This document shows, piece by piece, positions 1-7,978 of a stretch of 64,000 nucleotides of DNA. A program made the position numbers and the translations under genes. The stretch's first letter is position 1, and each line of letters opens with the position of its first letter. This stretch comes from Pseudanabaena sp. GTDB taxonomy: Bacteria > Cyanobacteriota > Cyanobacteriia > Pseudanabaenales > Pseudanabaenaceae. The notes beneath the pieces were generated by a model that was not told where the DNA came from, searched no databases, and worked only from the letters and a program-made list of their open reading frames with translations. The stretch spans positions 386,617 to 450,616 of the forward strand of contig QBMK01000002.1 of assembly GCA_003249035.1 (NCBI GenBank), read 5' to 3'.

Positions 1-1
1 A

Positions 2-556
2 ACCTTTCAGCAGACTTGGAGCAAGTTCGAGCAGACCTTAATCAAAGGTATTCTCGCTTCTGCTATTAATAATTATGACTTCATTATTCTCGACTGCGCC
101 CCTGGATATAATTTGATCACTCGTAGTAGTCTTGTAGCAAGTGATTTTTATTTAATGCCAGCGCGACCTGAGCCTCTATCGGTTGTAGGTATTCAGTTAT
201 TAGAAAGACGAATTGAGAGACTTCGAGAAGTCTATCGAGAAGATGAATCGGTTAATATTCAGCTATTAGGGATTGTATTCAGTATGTCGGCAGGTTTTAC
301 GCTGAGCAGATATTATCAAAAAGTCATGGATCGTGTAGCTGCTGACTATAGCGTCGCCAAGATTTTTAAAACGAAGATTCCCAATGATGTCAACATCGCT
401 AAAGCTGTAGATAATTTCATCCCTGCTTCCTTAGCTAATCCCAATTCAAGCGGTGCAAAAGCTTTTGCTGAGGTTACAGTTGAGCTTTTGAAGAAGTTAG
501 AAGTCTCTCTAGGGAAGAAAGAACAAACTTCAAGGTTGAGTTTAGTTGATTTGTAA
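2..556 (+). CDS. ParA-family ATPase, C-terminal part (5' end outside window)
   Basis: The frame is open from base 2, so the gene starts upstream of the window; the TTG at 113 is only an internal codon. The first visible residues include YDFIILDCAPGYN, the switch/Walker B region of ParA/Soj-type deviant Walker ATPases, followed by the typical 'SSLVASDFYLMPARPEPLS' stretch of the family. The Walker A motif must lie upstream and is not visible. Such proteins position plasmids, chromosomes or other cargo using ATP. No ParB gene follows; the next gene is a small membrane protein on the same strand, so the partner is unknown. The C-terminal tail is lysine- and serine-rich and shows no extra domain. 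Confidence 0.85.
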   Translation, partial: TFQQTWSKFEQTLIKGILASAINNYDFIILDCAPGYNLITRSSLVASDFYLMPARPEPLSVVGIQLLERRIERLREVYREDESVNIQLLGIVFSMSAGFTLSRYYQKVMDRVAADYSVAKIFKTKIPNDVNIAKAVDNFIPASLANPNSSGAKAFAEVTVELLKKLEVSLGKKEQTSRLSLVDL

Positions 557-622
557 TGATAAAGATAGATTAAGCATGTCAACTTGAGATGCTAATCTTT
601 AATTGTTCGTAATCGCTTATCG

Positions 623-1036
623 ATGATAAACAGAATACAGAATTTACTTTTTAATTTAGGTTTAGCAACTCTGGCTACCCACGAGTTAGATGCCGTCACC
701 CAGTCAGAGTGGCATTTGCTTTATATTTTGAACAGTCTGCCAGAGCAGATTGCTGCAACTTCTTTTGTAATTATTCATGTTCCATTTTTTGCAATCATTT
801 TCTGGCTAGGATTTAACGAAAAGACAAGGGTTAGGGAATGGGCAAGAATTGTTTTTGCAGTATTTTTGATTATTCATGCAAGTTTACATAAAGCGCTAGA
901 AAATCATACTCTGTATACTTTTAACTTGCCGATGTCGCAAGGGTTGATTTTTGGAGCGGGATTATTGGGATGTATGTACTTGATAACGGTTTATATAATT
1001 CATAGAGCCAACATCCAGACTGAAAGCTATTCCTAG
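623..1036 (+). CDS. Small integral membrane protein, unknown function
   Basis: The protein has 137 residues and I do not recognise a named family with confidence. Hydrophobic segments at about residues 41-63, 73-90 and 107-130 suggest three or more membrane helices, with an N-terminal amphipathic stretch containing ATHELDAV. Histidines (H20, H32, H52, H84, H89) are frequent near the membrane segments, which might reflect metal or haem contact, but that is only inference. ATG at 623 starts the frame. The next small membrane protein gene begins 17 bases after the stop, so the two may be co-transcribed. Confidence 0.6.
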   Translation: MINRIQNLLFNLGLATLATHELDAVTQSEWHLLYILNSLPEQIAATSFVIIHVPFFAIIFWLGFNEKTRVREWARIVFAVFLIIHASLHKALENHTLYTFNLPMSQGLIFGAGLLGCMYLITVYIIHRANIQTESYS

Positions 1037-1053
1037 ACTAGAGGAGTGTGACG

Positions 1054-1386
1054 ATGTTTGAGACTAATAGCTATAGTTTCTTAGCGTTGATTTGGGCAAT
1101 GGTTGCGATGGGGGTAGCGATCGCAACTTTGGCAATGCAGGGGAAAGTCGATGCTAATATGATTACTGTGCTTTGGGCAATACGAGCTGCGATCGGTGCG
1201 GTTGCCTCTAATCTTGCGTGGTATGGAATTACCAAGAAGCAGAGTGTGACGATTGCTTCGACTGCCTTGATAATAGCGATATTAGCAATTTCTTTAGAAA
1301 TGCTGTTCTTGCTTTGGGTGGTTGGTAAGTTGATTTGGGCATTTCTCGAATGGTTGGGTCATATACACATTCACTGGTATTCCTAG
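1054..1386 (+). CDS. Small integral membrane protein, unknown function
   Basis: The frame is open from a GTG at 1048, but the GAGGAG at 1041-1046 sits seven bases before the ATG at 1054, so I place the start there (110 residues). Three hydrophobic segments are visible: near residues 5-25, 38-58 and 65-105 (probably two helices in the last). The C-terminus ends with an HIHIHW motif. I do not recognise the family. It follows the 623-1036 membrane protein closely and probably shares its transcript. Confidence 0.6.
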   Translation: MFETNSYSFLALIWAMVAMGVAIATLAMQGKVDANMITVLWAIRAAIGAVASNLAWYGITKKQSVTIASTALIIAILAISLEMLFLLWVVGKLIWAFLEWLGHIHIHWYS

Positions 1387-1420
1387 CGATCACAAGAAAG
1401 AATAGAGCAGATTAAATTTT

Positions 1421-1597
1421 ATGCAAATTAGCAAAAAAAATATAGAAAGCGATCGCCTTACAACTCCTCAACAAACAACTAAATCTTGTCATCACTGCGA
1501 AGGTAAGGGTTACATATCAATTCGTGATTGTTCTGGTGAAATTCAACGCGAAGAAAATTGCTCATTTTGCAATGGCTCAGGCAAAATCGGTATATAG
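1421..1597 (+). CDS. 58-residue DnaJ-type zinc-finger protein
   Basis: ATG at 1421 opens a 58-residue frame ending at TAG 1595-1597. It contains two Cys-X2-Cys-X-Gly-X-Gly knuckles, CHHCEGKGY and CSFCNGSGK, about 20 residues apart. This is the pattern of the DnaJ central zinc-finger repeats and of the small cysteine-rich chaperone-like proteins of plants and cyanobacteria. There is no J domain. One zinc ion is the expected ligand. In known relatives such modules act in protein folding or photosystem assembly; the role here is not shown by sequence. A HIP1 site lies inside the coding region, as expected for a native gene. Confidence 0.7.
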   Translation: MQISKKNIESDRLTTPQQTTKSCHHCEGKGYISIRDCSGEIQREENCSFCNGSGKIGI

Positions 1598-1758
1598 GTT
1601 TGAGTTCCCACTTATCGTGCTCCATGTAAAGCTTTTGAGTTTTGAGTAGTTGCCAAGAGGGTATTTTGACTTAAAACATAAAGTATACTTGCTTGCTTAT
1701 AAAGACTGTGCAAACATCAATCTAGAAGTACCGCCTAGAATTTGGTTTAGATATTGTG

Positions 1759-2508
1759 ATGAAACGTTTTTTGTTGATGACATCTGTAGCGATCGCACTA
1801 TTTAGTTGCGAATCTCAACCAACTTCTGCGCCTACTACTCCAGTAACTAATGCTACGCCTAAGCCCATAGTAGTTCAAGAACAAGCGATCGCCAAAGTAT
1901 CATTAGTTGAAGAAAAGCCTGTGTCAGTAATATCAAAGAATGACACTAAAGAAACCGACGCTAAGGTTGGAATGGGTTTACATGTATCTGATACAGTGCG
2001 TACGCAAGGAAAAGGGAAAACTCAAATTGAATTTGATAATGGGGTTGGATTTCGGATTGGTGGTGATTCAAGTGTACAGATTAAACCCAACAATCGGCTT
2101 AACCTTACAGAGGGAAGGATGATCACATGGGTGAAACCAGGTTTAAAAGTTCCGACTGAAATATCTACAACCTATGCCACCGCAGCAATTCGTGGCACGA
2201 CAGCCTTTGTCGAAATTCCTAAGGATATCAATAAGGGAATTCGGTTTTTCTCTTGGGAAGGAACTGTGGTGGTTAAGTTAGCCAATCAATCACAAGAAAT
2301 TATTTTGTTGACAGGCGAAGAAATAATTGTTAAACCCAATTCTAAAACTCCACCTGTTGTCCGACGTATGGATCTAAATCAGTGGAAAGAAATCTCTAAA
2401 ACCAGTCCTTTGTTGAGAAGCTTTGATTCTCCTCTGCCCACTCAAACTATTATTGACAAGCTCGTTCCTGGACAAGCAAGCCTCAGTCAAACGCTTCCAA
2501 ATAGATAA
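1759..2508 (+). CDS. FecR-domain lipoprotein
   Basis: The protein has 249 residues from ATG 1759; a GTG three bases upstream is an alternative start. The N-terminus KRFLLMTSVAIALFSC is a lipoprotein signal with the acylated cysteine at about residue 17, followed by a Thr/Pro-rich linker. Residues of about 60-200 match the FecR beta-rich domain: the 'GLHVSDTVRTQGKGK.QIEFDNG' region, a glycine at each strand turn, and the AAIRGTTAF core. In enterobacteria FecR is an anti-sigma sensor, but in cyanobacteria stand-alone FecR lipoproteins are common and mostly unstudied. No sigma factor gene is adjacent. The gene ends inside a strong hairpin. Confidence 0.75.
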   Translation: MKRFLLMTSVAIALFSCESQPTSAPTTPVTNATPKPIVVQEQAIAKVSLVEEKPVSVISKNDTKETDAKVGMGLHVSDTVRTQGKGKTQIEFDNGVGFRIGGDSSVQIKPNNRLNLTEGRMITWVKPGLKVPTEISTTYATAAIRGTTAFVEIPKDINKGIRFFSWEGTVVVKLANQSQEIILLTGEEIIVKPNSKTPPVVRRMDLNQWKEISKTSPLLRSFDSPLPTQTIIDKLVPGQASLSQTLPNR

Positions 2509-2543
2509 TCCTAGAGTTGCTTATCAACTCTAGGATTATCTAT
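2501..2543 (+). terminator. Hairpin overlapping the FecR stop codon
   Basis: A 19-bp perfect stem (arms 2501-2519 and 2525-2543, loop of five bases) begins just before the TAA of the FecR gene. It is followed by a T-rich stretch (ctatattttta), so it probably ends transcription, although the T-run is not directly adjacent. Confidence 0.6.
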
Positions 2544-2637
2544 CTTCATCTATATTTTTACCCGCTAGATTAGGGTATAAAAGCCAAATGAGAGTTTTTT
2601 TGGTGATTGCTGACTGACTCTAGTTTGCGGTACAGGG

Positions 2638-2748
2638 TATAAACCAAAGCAAGCTTACGAATTTAGTTTTACTATCTAGCTTGCGTAAATATCTATTATC
2701 GTAAACTAACAAATTTTATGTAAATTCGTAAGCTAGCTTTGGTTTATA
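2638..2748. repeat. MITE-like element with 28-bp inverted ends
   Basis: The arms 2638-2665 and 2721-2748 are inverted copies of each other over 28 bases with one mismatch (TATAAACCAAAGC at the outer edge). They enclose 55 non-coding AT-rich bases. TACAGG occurs close to both outer edges (2631-2636 and 2755-2760) but is not adjacent to both, so a target duplication is not proven. The size (111 bp), long inverted ends and lack of coding suggest a miniature inverted-repeat element. The rest of 2544-2900 holds no gene that I can see. Confidence 0.5.
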
Positions 2749-2900
2749 GTTAGCTACAGGACATGAGATTGATTTCTTGCTAAGATTTTGCGATCGCGCG
2801 CGCTACTTGGCTAGCAAGCAGGATGTAGAGTAGATAAGACGAGAGCTACACTTGCGCTGATCGTCTTACCCTATTGGTAAACCTAGGTAAAGCTGAATTT

Positions 2901-3371
2901 ATGTCATCCAATAGCTCAACTATGATTTCTACCCAAACGGCGATCGCGAATGGAGCTTTACGAAGAGTGCATCATATTGCTCTGAATGTGCGGGATATGA
3001 AGGTTTCTTGTGCTTTTTATGGCAACATTTTGGGACTGCATCAACTTGTTGGTGATGAAGTTCCTAGTACTTTAGTTAATCTAGTATCAGCGGGCAAAGT
3101 AGCGAATTTTAGAACTCCCGATGGCACTGTTCTCGATTTGTTTTGGGAACCTGAACTTATGCCGCCCGATCCTGATCCGCAGCGGCAATTTACTCGCGCT
3201 AATCATCTAGCCTTTGATATTGCTCCTGAACTTTTTGAGCAAGCGGTGGCGGTATTGCGATCGCATCAAGTCCAAATTGAGGGCGAGCCTGTTACTCGTC
3301 CTACTGGTAGAGGTATTTATTTTTATGACCCCGATGGATTTTTAATTGAAATACGCTGCGATCCTAGTTGA
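2901..3371 (+). CDS. VOC-superfamily (glyoxalase/dioxygenase-like) protein
   Basis: About 156 residues from ATG 2901; an upstream GTG extension to 2874 has no support. The protein is a single VOC fold made of two babbb halves. Candidate metal ligands are His in RVHHIALNV, Glu in LDLFWEPE, His in ANHLAFDI and Glu in FLIEIRCD, so the 2-His/2-Glu or His-His-Glu site looks intact. Family members include glyoxalase I, extradiol dioxygenases and fosfomycin-resistance proteins, and the substrate cannot be told from the sequence. The gene stands alone, convergent with the broken phosphatase gene downstream. Confidence 0.8.
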   Translation: MSSNSSTMISTQTAIANGALRRVHHIALNVRDMKVSCAFYGNILGLHQLVGDEVPSTLVNLVSAGKVANFRTPDGTVLDLFWEPELMPPDPDPQRQFTRANHLAFDIAPELFEQAVAVLRSHQVQIEGEPVTRPTGRGIYFYDPDGFLIEIRCDPS

Positions 3372-3433
3372 CACAAAAGTTCTGATACTAAAAAAAGCTG
3401 ATGCTTGCGAAGTGGATAGCATTAGCTATGGGT

Positions 3434-3985
3434 TTAAGTGAGTTTTGCATCAATAAATTTTTGCCAAGTCTCGTTGGGCTGCCAAATTTTATGTAAATCA
3501 GCGATCGCTTGTTTGCGATCGCAATTGAGATTCAAGCGACGATAGAGATAGACAAAGGCTGAAACGCGCATATTCTTAGCACAATGGACGAAGATTTTTT
3601 GTTGTTGGCGTTGTTCCATTGCCTGCAGGAATTTGTCTAAATCTGTCATCGTTGGAGCGTCCCAATTTACAGGAATGACAATATATTCCATTCCGAAAGA
3701 TTGAACTAGTTGTGCTTCATTGGCGATCGCTCCGTCAGAAGTCGGTAAAGCCAAATTAATTATTGTTTCATAACCAGCATCAGCAATCGATCGAAATTGC
3801 TTGATAGTTGGCTGTCCTGATGCGGCTAGTTTGTCAGAAATTTACAGAAAGTTAATAATTTCTGCAAGGCGATCGCTATTTTGGTTCATAAACAACTTAG
3901 TTCCCATTTCTGTCTTGGCTGAGAAAAATAGATACAGAATCAAAAATGTGATTCCTCCCAAAAGTTGAAGCCAACGATTATCCAT
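3434..3985 (-). pseudogene. Membrane-anchored DUF442-type protein phosphatase, interrupted by one in-frame TAA
   Basis: Reading down the minus strand from ATG at 3985, the frame codes for a short N-terminus with one membrane helix (about residues 9-22) and the start of a phosphatase domain. It then meets TAA at 3842-3844 (codon 48). The same frame continues without shift as 'ISDKLAASGQPTIKQF', the classic start of the cyanobacterial/beta-lactamase-hydrolase-like phosphatase family, and runs to 3434. The active-site loop HCAKNMRVSAF is present, with four rather than five residues between Cys and Arg, as is usual in this group. An internal start at 3889 would also be cut by the stop. The only clear lesion is the single stop, compatible with CAA to TAA. 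Confidence 0.75.
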
Positions 3986-4234
3986 AGTTTTTTTGTATTA
4001 AGGATATTTGATTTCACAATTGAATTGATCGGCATTTTTTTGAGTCTTAAAACAAGAAATATAGTCTATTTATAAGTCCAATAGCGTGTCTCATTTTCTT
4101 GGAATTGAACAAAAAAAATTGCGATCGCAATTAGTTTAAACGTGACAATATCAAAAGTGCCATAACTTGAAAAGTCAAAAATATAGTAAAGTTCGCTAAG
4201 ATAAATAGGAATTAATTGCAAGTAGTTATAGTTA

Positions 4235-5251
4235 ATGGATTGGCAACGCAGAAAAATATTAGAGTTGGGGCTAGGGGGGATGGGATTAATAGGCGGCGCG
4301 ATCGCCTGTAGTCCGATCATCTCAAATCGCAATAACGAACAGGATAAATCTTCAATTAATCCGCCCAAAAAAATTGTGATTCCATCGATGAAACTTACAG
4401 AAGCATCGCAGGAAAGAATCAAGCTAAGTGGACTCGACCCGATCGCTACTTTACGAGAATTTGATTATGGAAAAGTTACTCAAGAAAATGGTCGCACAGT
4501 ACGAGAGTTTCAGCTAACGGCACAAAGTAAGACCGTAAAGTTGGATGCAGCGACTGACTTTATTACTTGGAATGTGAACGATCGCGTGCCTGGCCCAACC
4601 CTCAGAGCCACAGAAGGAGATCGGGTGCGAATTGCTTTTGCTAACAAAGGCGGACATTCTCATTCATTGCACTTTCATGGCGAACATCCTTCGGAAATGG
4701 ATGGCGTTAAACCAATCCGCAATGGGGCCGCGACTATCTATGAGTTTGATGCGATGCCCTATGGAGTTCATCTCTATCACTGTCATATCGAACCAGTTGC
4801 CCGACATATCGGTAAAGGTCTGTACGGCATGTTCATCATTGATCCGCCCACACCTCGACCACCTGCGGATGAGATTGTTTTAATCATGGCTGGCTATGAC
4901 ACCAATGGAGTTGGGCGTAATGAGATGTATGCCTTTAATGGGCTTCCCCACTTTTATATGCAGCAACCGATCGCAGTTCAGCAAAATCAGTTATTGAGGT
5001 TATATGTCCTTAATATGATTGAGTATGACCCAGTAGCAACATTTCATGTCCATGCCAATATGTTTCAGGTTTATCGTACTGGGCGCAGCATGTCTCCAAG
5101 CGAGGAGAGTGATGTGATCACAATGGGGACTGCCGAGCGACATATTCTGGAGTTGACATATCGATTTACAGGCAAATATATGTTTCATCCGCACCAAGAT
5201 ACGATCGCTGATGCTGGCTGTATGGGTTTGTTTGAGGTGATTGCTAGTTAA
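4235..5251 (+). CDS. Two-domain multicopper oxidase, probable ferroxidase
   Basis: The 338-residue protein starts with WQRRKILELGLGG and a lipobox-like GAIAC, suggesting Tat export and lipid anchoring outside the inner membrane. Two cupredoxin domains follow. The four copper-binding His pairs are all visible: LHFHG and YHCH (with Cys) in domain 1, FHVH and FHPH in domain 2, so both type 1 and trinuclear copper centres can be formed. Domain 1 also has a His eight residues after the Cys (ARHIGKG), as in nitrite-reductase-like two-domain oxidases. The next genes encode a lipoprotein and an FTR1 iron permease, so oxidation of Fe(II) to Fe(III) for import is the likely job. A laccase or other phenol oxidase is possible. 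Confidence 0.85.
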   Translation: MDWQRRKILELGLGGMGLIGGAIACSPIISNRNNEQDKSSINPPKKIVIPSMKLTEASQERIKLSGLDPIATLREFDYGKVTQENGRTVREFQLTAQSKTVKLDAATDFITWNVNDRVPGPTLRATEGDRVRIAFANKGGHSHSLHFHGEHPSEMDGVKPIRNGAATIYEFDAMPYGVHLYHCHIEPVARHIGKGLYGMFIIDPPTPRPPADEIVLIMAGYDTNGVGRNEMYAFNGLPHFYMQQPIAVQQNQLLRLYVLNMIEYDPVATFHVHANMFQVYRTGRSMSPSEESDVITMGTAERHILELTYRFTGKYMFHPHQDTIADAGCMGLFEVIAS

Positions 5252-5394
5252 AGAGAATAAGCATTTTTATTTGCAAAAATACTTATTGACAAAAATTTGC
5301 AAGTTTTATGTTGTAATATTTGTAGATTACTTATTGCAAATCAATAGCATTACCTAGTTTTTTAATTACCTTTTTTCAACATTTATCTATCTTC

Positions 5395-6486
5395 ATGTCT
5401 TATCTCTTTTCTCTCGTTAAAAAACTATTTCAAACCGTAATTAAAACCAAAGCGTTTTTAGTCCTGTTTTTACTCTCACTAGTAAGCGCGATCGCGATCT
5501 CGGCATGTACTAATGAGCCTAAGGTCTCAACACCTCCGACTACGACCGCTAATAGCGCGACAGTTGAGTCCAAAGATGGGTCTAAAAGCGAGACTCCTAA
5601 AGACTCAAAAATGGCTGGTCACAATAGCAAGGTCAAAATCAATATTAACGAAGCAATTTTATCTTCGCTAGATAAAATCGAAGCCGAGTTAGGAATTGCT
5701 GGCTTGTCTAACAAAATCCAAGCAGCCAGACCCTACGCAAAGGTCGAAGACTTAGTTTCAAAAAAGGTGATAAACGCCGAACAATTTGAAAAGATCAAAG
5801 ACATGGTTAGCGTCGAAACTATTGTCTTGACAGGTGAAGCTAAGGATGTCGATTATTTGACAAAACTTGGATTGATGAAGGGGCATATGATTGTGGCAAA
5901 AGAATTACTGGATCTTCAGAAGCCAGATCAAGCTTTTCCTCACATCGAGCATCCTGTAGAAGAAATTTATGCTGATGTAGAAGCTCAACTTAAAGAGCGC
6001 AACGTCAAAGAATTTAAGCAGCCATTAATTGATTTGCAACAGTTGGTCAAGTCTAAGCCAACCGATCCAAGTGTCACAACTAAGTATCAAGAGGCTATGG
6101 CTAGCATTGATACTGCGATCGCAGCAGTGCCAATAGCTCAACGTCAATCTCCAAAGCTCGCGTTGCAAGTAATTAATGCGATTCTTGATACTGCTGGTAC
6201 TGAGTATACTGCGGCGATCGCTAATGACAAGATCAAAGAGATTGTCGAATATCAAGACTCTCGCGGATTTACTCTCTATGTCGAGCAATTGTATAAGAGC
6301 ATTGCGCCGGCTATGGAAAAAGAACATCCCGGCACTCACAAACAGTTTACGGCAAGTCTAGAAAAGCTTAAATCAGCTTATCCTAGTCCTCTTGCTCCAG
6401 AGAAACCAGTTCTATCTGTTGCAGATATGTCGGCGCTGATCAAAGCGAATGAACAAGCGGCTGCTAAAGTTTATGCGAAAACATAG
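5395..6486 (+). CDS. Helix-hairpin-helix lipoprotein of the iron-uptake set
   Basis: The 363-residue protein has a basic N-terminus, a hydrophobic stretch (about residues 19-36) and the lipobox AISAC, so it is probably an exported lipoprotein. A Thr/Ser/Lys-rich linker precedes a helix-hairpin-helix-like region at about residues 78-135 (NINEAILSSLDKIEAELG and the repeat with PYAKVEDLVSKKVI), similar to the ComEA-type HhH fold. The remaining part is helical and has GHMIVAKELLDL and a HIEHPVEEIYADVE segment with several His and Glu residues that could bind metal, reminiscent of EfeO-type helical domains. It lies between the multicopper oxidase and FTR1, so a periplasmic partner of the permease is a reasonable inference. 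Confidence 0.65.
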   Translation: MSYLFSLVKKLFQTVIKTKAFLVLFLLSLVSAIAISACTNEPKVSTPPTTTANSATVESKDGSKSETPKDSKMAGHNSKVKININEAILSSLDKIEAELGIAGLSNKIQAARPYAKVEDLVSKKVINAEQFEKIKDMVSVETIVLTGEAKDVDYLTKLGLMKGHMIVAKELLDLQKPDQAFPHIEHPVEEIYADVEAQLKERNVKEFKQPLIDLQQLVKSKPTDPSVTTKYQEAMASIDTAIAAVPIAQRQSPKLALQVINAILDTAGTEYTAAIANDKIKEIVEYQDSRGFTLYVEQLYKSIAPAMEKEHPGTHKQFTASLEKLKSAYPSPLAPEKPVLSVADMSALIKANEQAAAKVYAKT

Positions 6487-6492
6487 ATAGCT

Positions 6493-6531
6493 AAAAATTG
6501 TAACGCCTGCTGCGCAGGCGTTACAATTTTT
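6493..6531 (+). terminator. Hairpin between the lipoprotein and FTR1 genes
   Basis: An 18-bp perfect stem (arms 6493-6510 and 6514-6531; core TAACGCCTGC/GCAGGCGTTA) has an A-run on its left and a T-run on its right. It can work as a rho-independent terminator in either direction. It sits 44 bases before the FTR1 start, so FTR1 may depend on read-through or its own promoter. Confidence 0.7.
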
Positions 6532-6574
6532 AATTTATAAACGCCCCACCCACTAAACACAATCTAGAAACTTC

Positions 6575-7495
6575 ATGGACTTCAGCTTAACTCTTCCAAC
6601 CTTTGTCATTACCTTACGTGAAGGCGTTGAAGCCGCCTTAGTGATTGGTATTGTCATGGCATATCTCAAACGTGCCAAGCGATCGCACCTCAATCGATGG
6701 GTATTTGCAGGTATCGGGGCTGGACTCATAGTTAGCGGAATAGTCGGCATAATATTTAATTGGTTTATGCAGATCGTCGGTAGTAGTAATCCTTCTATAT
6801 CACCGGTTTTTGAGCCATTACTCGAAGGAGTGTTTAGTGTTGCCGCGATCGTCATGTTGACTTGGATGTTGATCTGGATGACAAAACAGAGTCGGGCGAT
6901 TAAAGGAGAAATTGAAGGTTCTTTATCGAATGTGTTAGGCAAAGGGAGAAAAGCTGGCCTAGGGATTTTCGGACTAATCTTATTTGCAATTTTGCGCGAA
7001 GGTTTTGAAGTAGTTTTATTTATTTCGGCAAAGTTCGAAGAAGGATTTATGCCTGCGCTCGGAGCCATAAGTGGAATCGCAGCCGCCACAGCGATCGCTT
7101 TTGCACTATTTAAATTTGGTGTTCAGATTAATATCCGTGCCTTTTTTAAAATCATGGGATTTATGCTGCTATCGATTGTTTCGGGCTTGGTAATCTCTGC
7201 TCTCGGACATTTCGATAATGCTTTACGGATTTTGTCTCAAAGCGATCGCAAGTCTGAATCAATTTGTTTTTATTATGAGCATTTTGTCCGAGAGCATTCT
7301 TGCGTCCTTGGCAATATGGTTTGGAATAGCAGCAAAGTATTACCTGCCGAGAAATTCCCAGGAGCAATCCTCAGTTCATTATTTGGCTACACTGATAAAC
7401 TTTATCTAGTCCAAGCGATAGCCTATGTGATGTTTTTTGCGATCGTCGGCACAATTTATTATCGAAGTTTAGGCGATCGCTTAAAAACAAAATAA
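6575..7495 (+). CDS. FTR1-family high-affinity iron permease
   Basis: The 306-residue polytopic membrane protein carries both hallmark iron-binding REXXE motifs: REGVE in the first helix (about residue 15) and REGFE near residue 140. The C-terminal half has the family pattern of a cysteine and tryptophan loop (ENSCVLGNMVWN-like region, SSKVLPAEKFPG) and FGYT. FTR1 permeases take Fe(III) delivered by a coupled ferroxidase; here the multicopper oxidase gene lies two genes upstream on the same strand. ATG at 6575 gives the N-terminus SLTLPTFVITLREG, which is the normal start. Length is typical for cyanobacterial FTR1. Confidence 0.9.
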   Translation: MDFSLTLPTFVITLREGVEAALVIGIVMAYLKRAKRSHLNRWVFAGIGAGLIVSGIVGIIFNWFMQIVGSSNPSISPVFEPLLEGVFSVAAIVMLTWMLIWMTKQSRAIKGEIEGSLSNVLGKGRKAGLGIFGLILFAILREGFEVVLFISAKFEEGFMPALGAISGIAAATAIAFALFKFGVQINIRAFFKIMGFMLLSIVSGLVISALGHFDNALRILSQSDRKSESICFYYEHFVREHSCVLGNMVWNSSKVLPAEKFPGAILSSLFGYTDKLYLVQAIAYVMFFAIVGTIYYRSLGDRLKTK

Positions 7496-7528
7496 AAAAA
7501 GGGTTTCGCAAAGCGGAACCCTTTTTTA
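7494..7528 (+). terminator. Rho-independent terminator after FTR1
   Basis: A 9-bp stem (gggtttcgc/gcggaaccc, one G-T pair) is flanked by seven A on the left and six T on the right, immediately after the FTR1 stop codon. It fits a factor-independent terminator working in both directions. Confidence 0.8.
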
Positions 7529-7617
7529 TTGAAAGGTTAAGTTTTAGCTGTTGCTTCCCGTAGCAAGCAAAACCTATGATGAGATCTAGGTGAACTCTAG
7601 TTTTTGAGGAAATTTTT

Positions 7618-7956
7618 ATGACTACCATCCGTGAAGTAACTGGCGATCCTAATGAATTTTGGAGTGAAATAAGCTGGTCAGATATGACTAGTGCTGAGCA
7701 AGCACTCTGGTCACAATTAGGTTGGAGTGAAGAAAGTTGGGAAGATGAGGAAGATTTTCCTGAATGGGATGATTTATCCGATGAAGATAAAAAGCTTTGG
7801 GGCATCCTTGGCTGGACTCAAGCTAGCTGGGAGGGAGAAGATGACATCCCTGAATCCGCAGAAAAACTCTGGGAAGACCTCACCAGTGAAGAGCAATCAG
7901 CAGCAACTCAGCTTGGCTATACCCAAGAAAAATGGGATGACGACGAGGAAGTCTAA
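7618..7956 (+). CDS. Acidic tryptophan-repeat protein (three LGW/LGY repeats)
   Basis: The 112-residue protein is very acidic and built from three units of about 30-35 residues. Each has the pattern W-x-(D)-[LM]-[ST]-x-[ED]-[QD], then about eight residues, LG[WY][ST]-x-x-x-W, then a Glu/Asp cluster: WSDMTSAEQ...LGWSEESW, WDDLSDEDK...LGWTQASW and WEDLTSEEQ...LGYTQEKW. There is no signal peptide or membrane helix, so it is expected in the cytoplasm. The regular Trp spacing suggests small helical hairpins that could bind basic partners or divalent cations. ATG 7618 follows GAGGAAATTTTT, giving a usable ribosome site. I do not know a characterised relative. Confidence 0.75.
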   Translation: MTTIREVTGDPNEFWSEISWSDMTSAEQALWSQLGWSEESWEDEEDFPEWDDLSDEDKKLWGILGWTQASWEGEDDIPESAEKLWEDLTSEEQSAATQLGYTQEKWDDDEEV

Positions 7957-7978
7957 GTCTCAAAAAAATAGTCCTACC

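Noticed and set aside
5260..5394. Fur box in front of the iron-uptake lipoprotein
   Set aside because: No 19-base GATAATGATAATCATTATC-like match is seen; AT-rich sequence alone is not enough.
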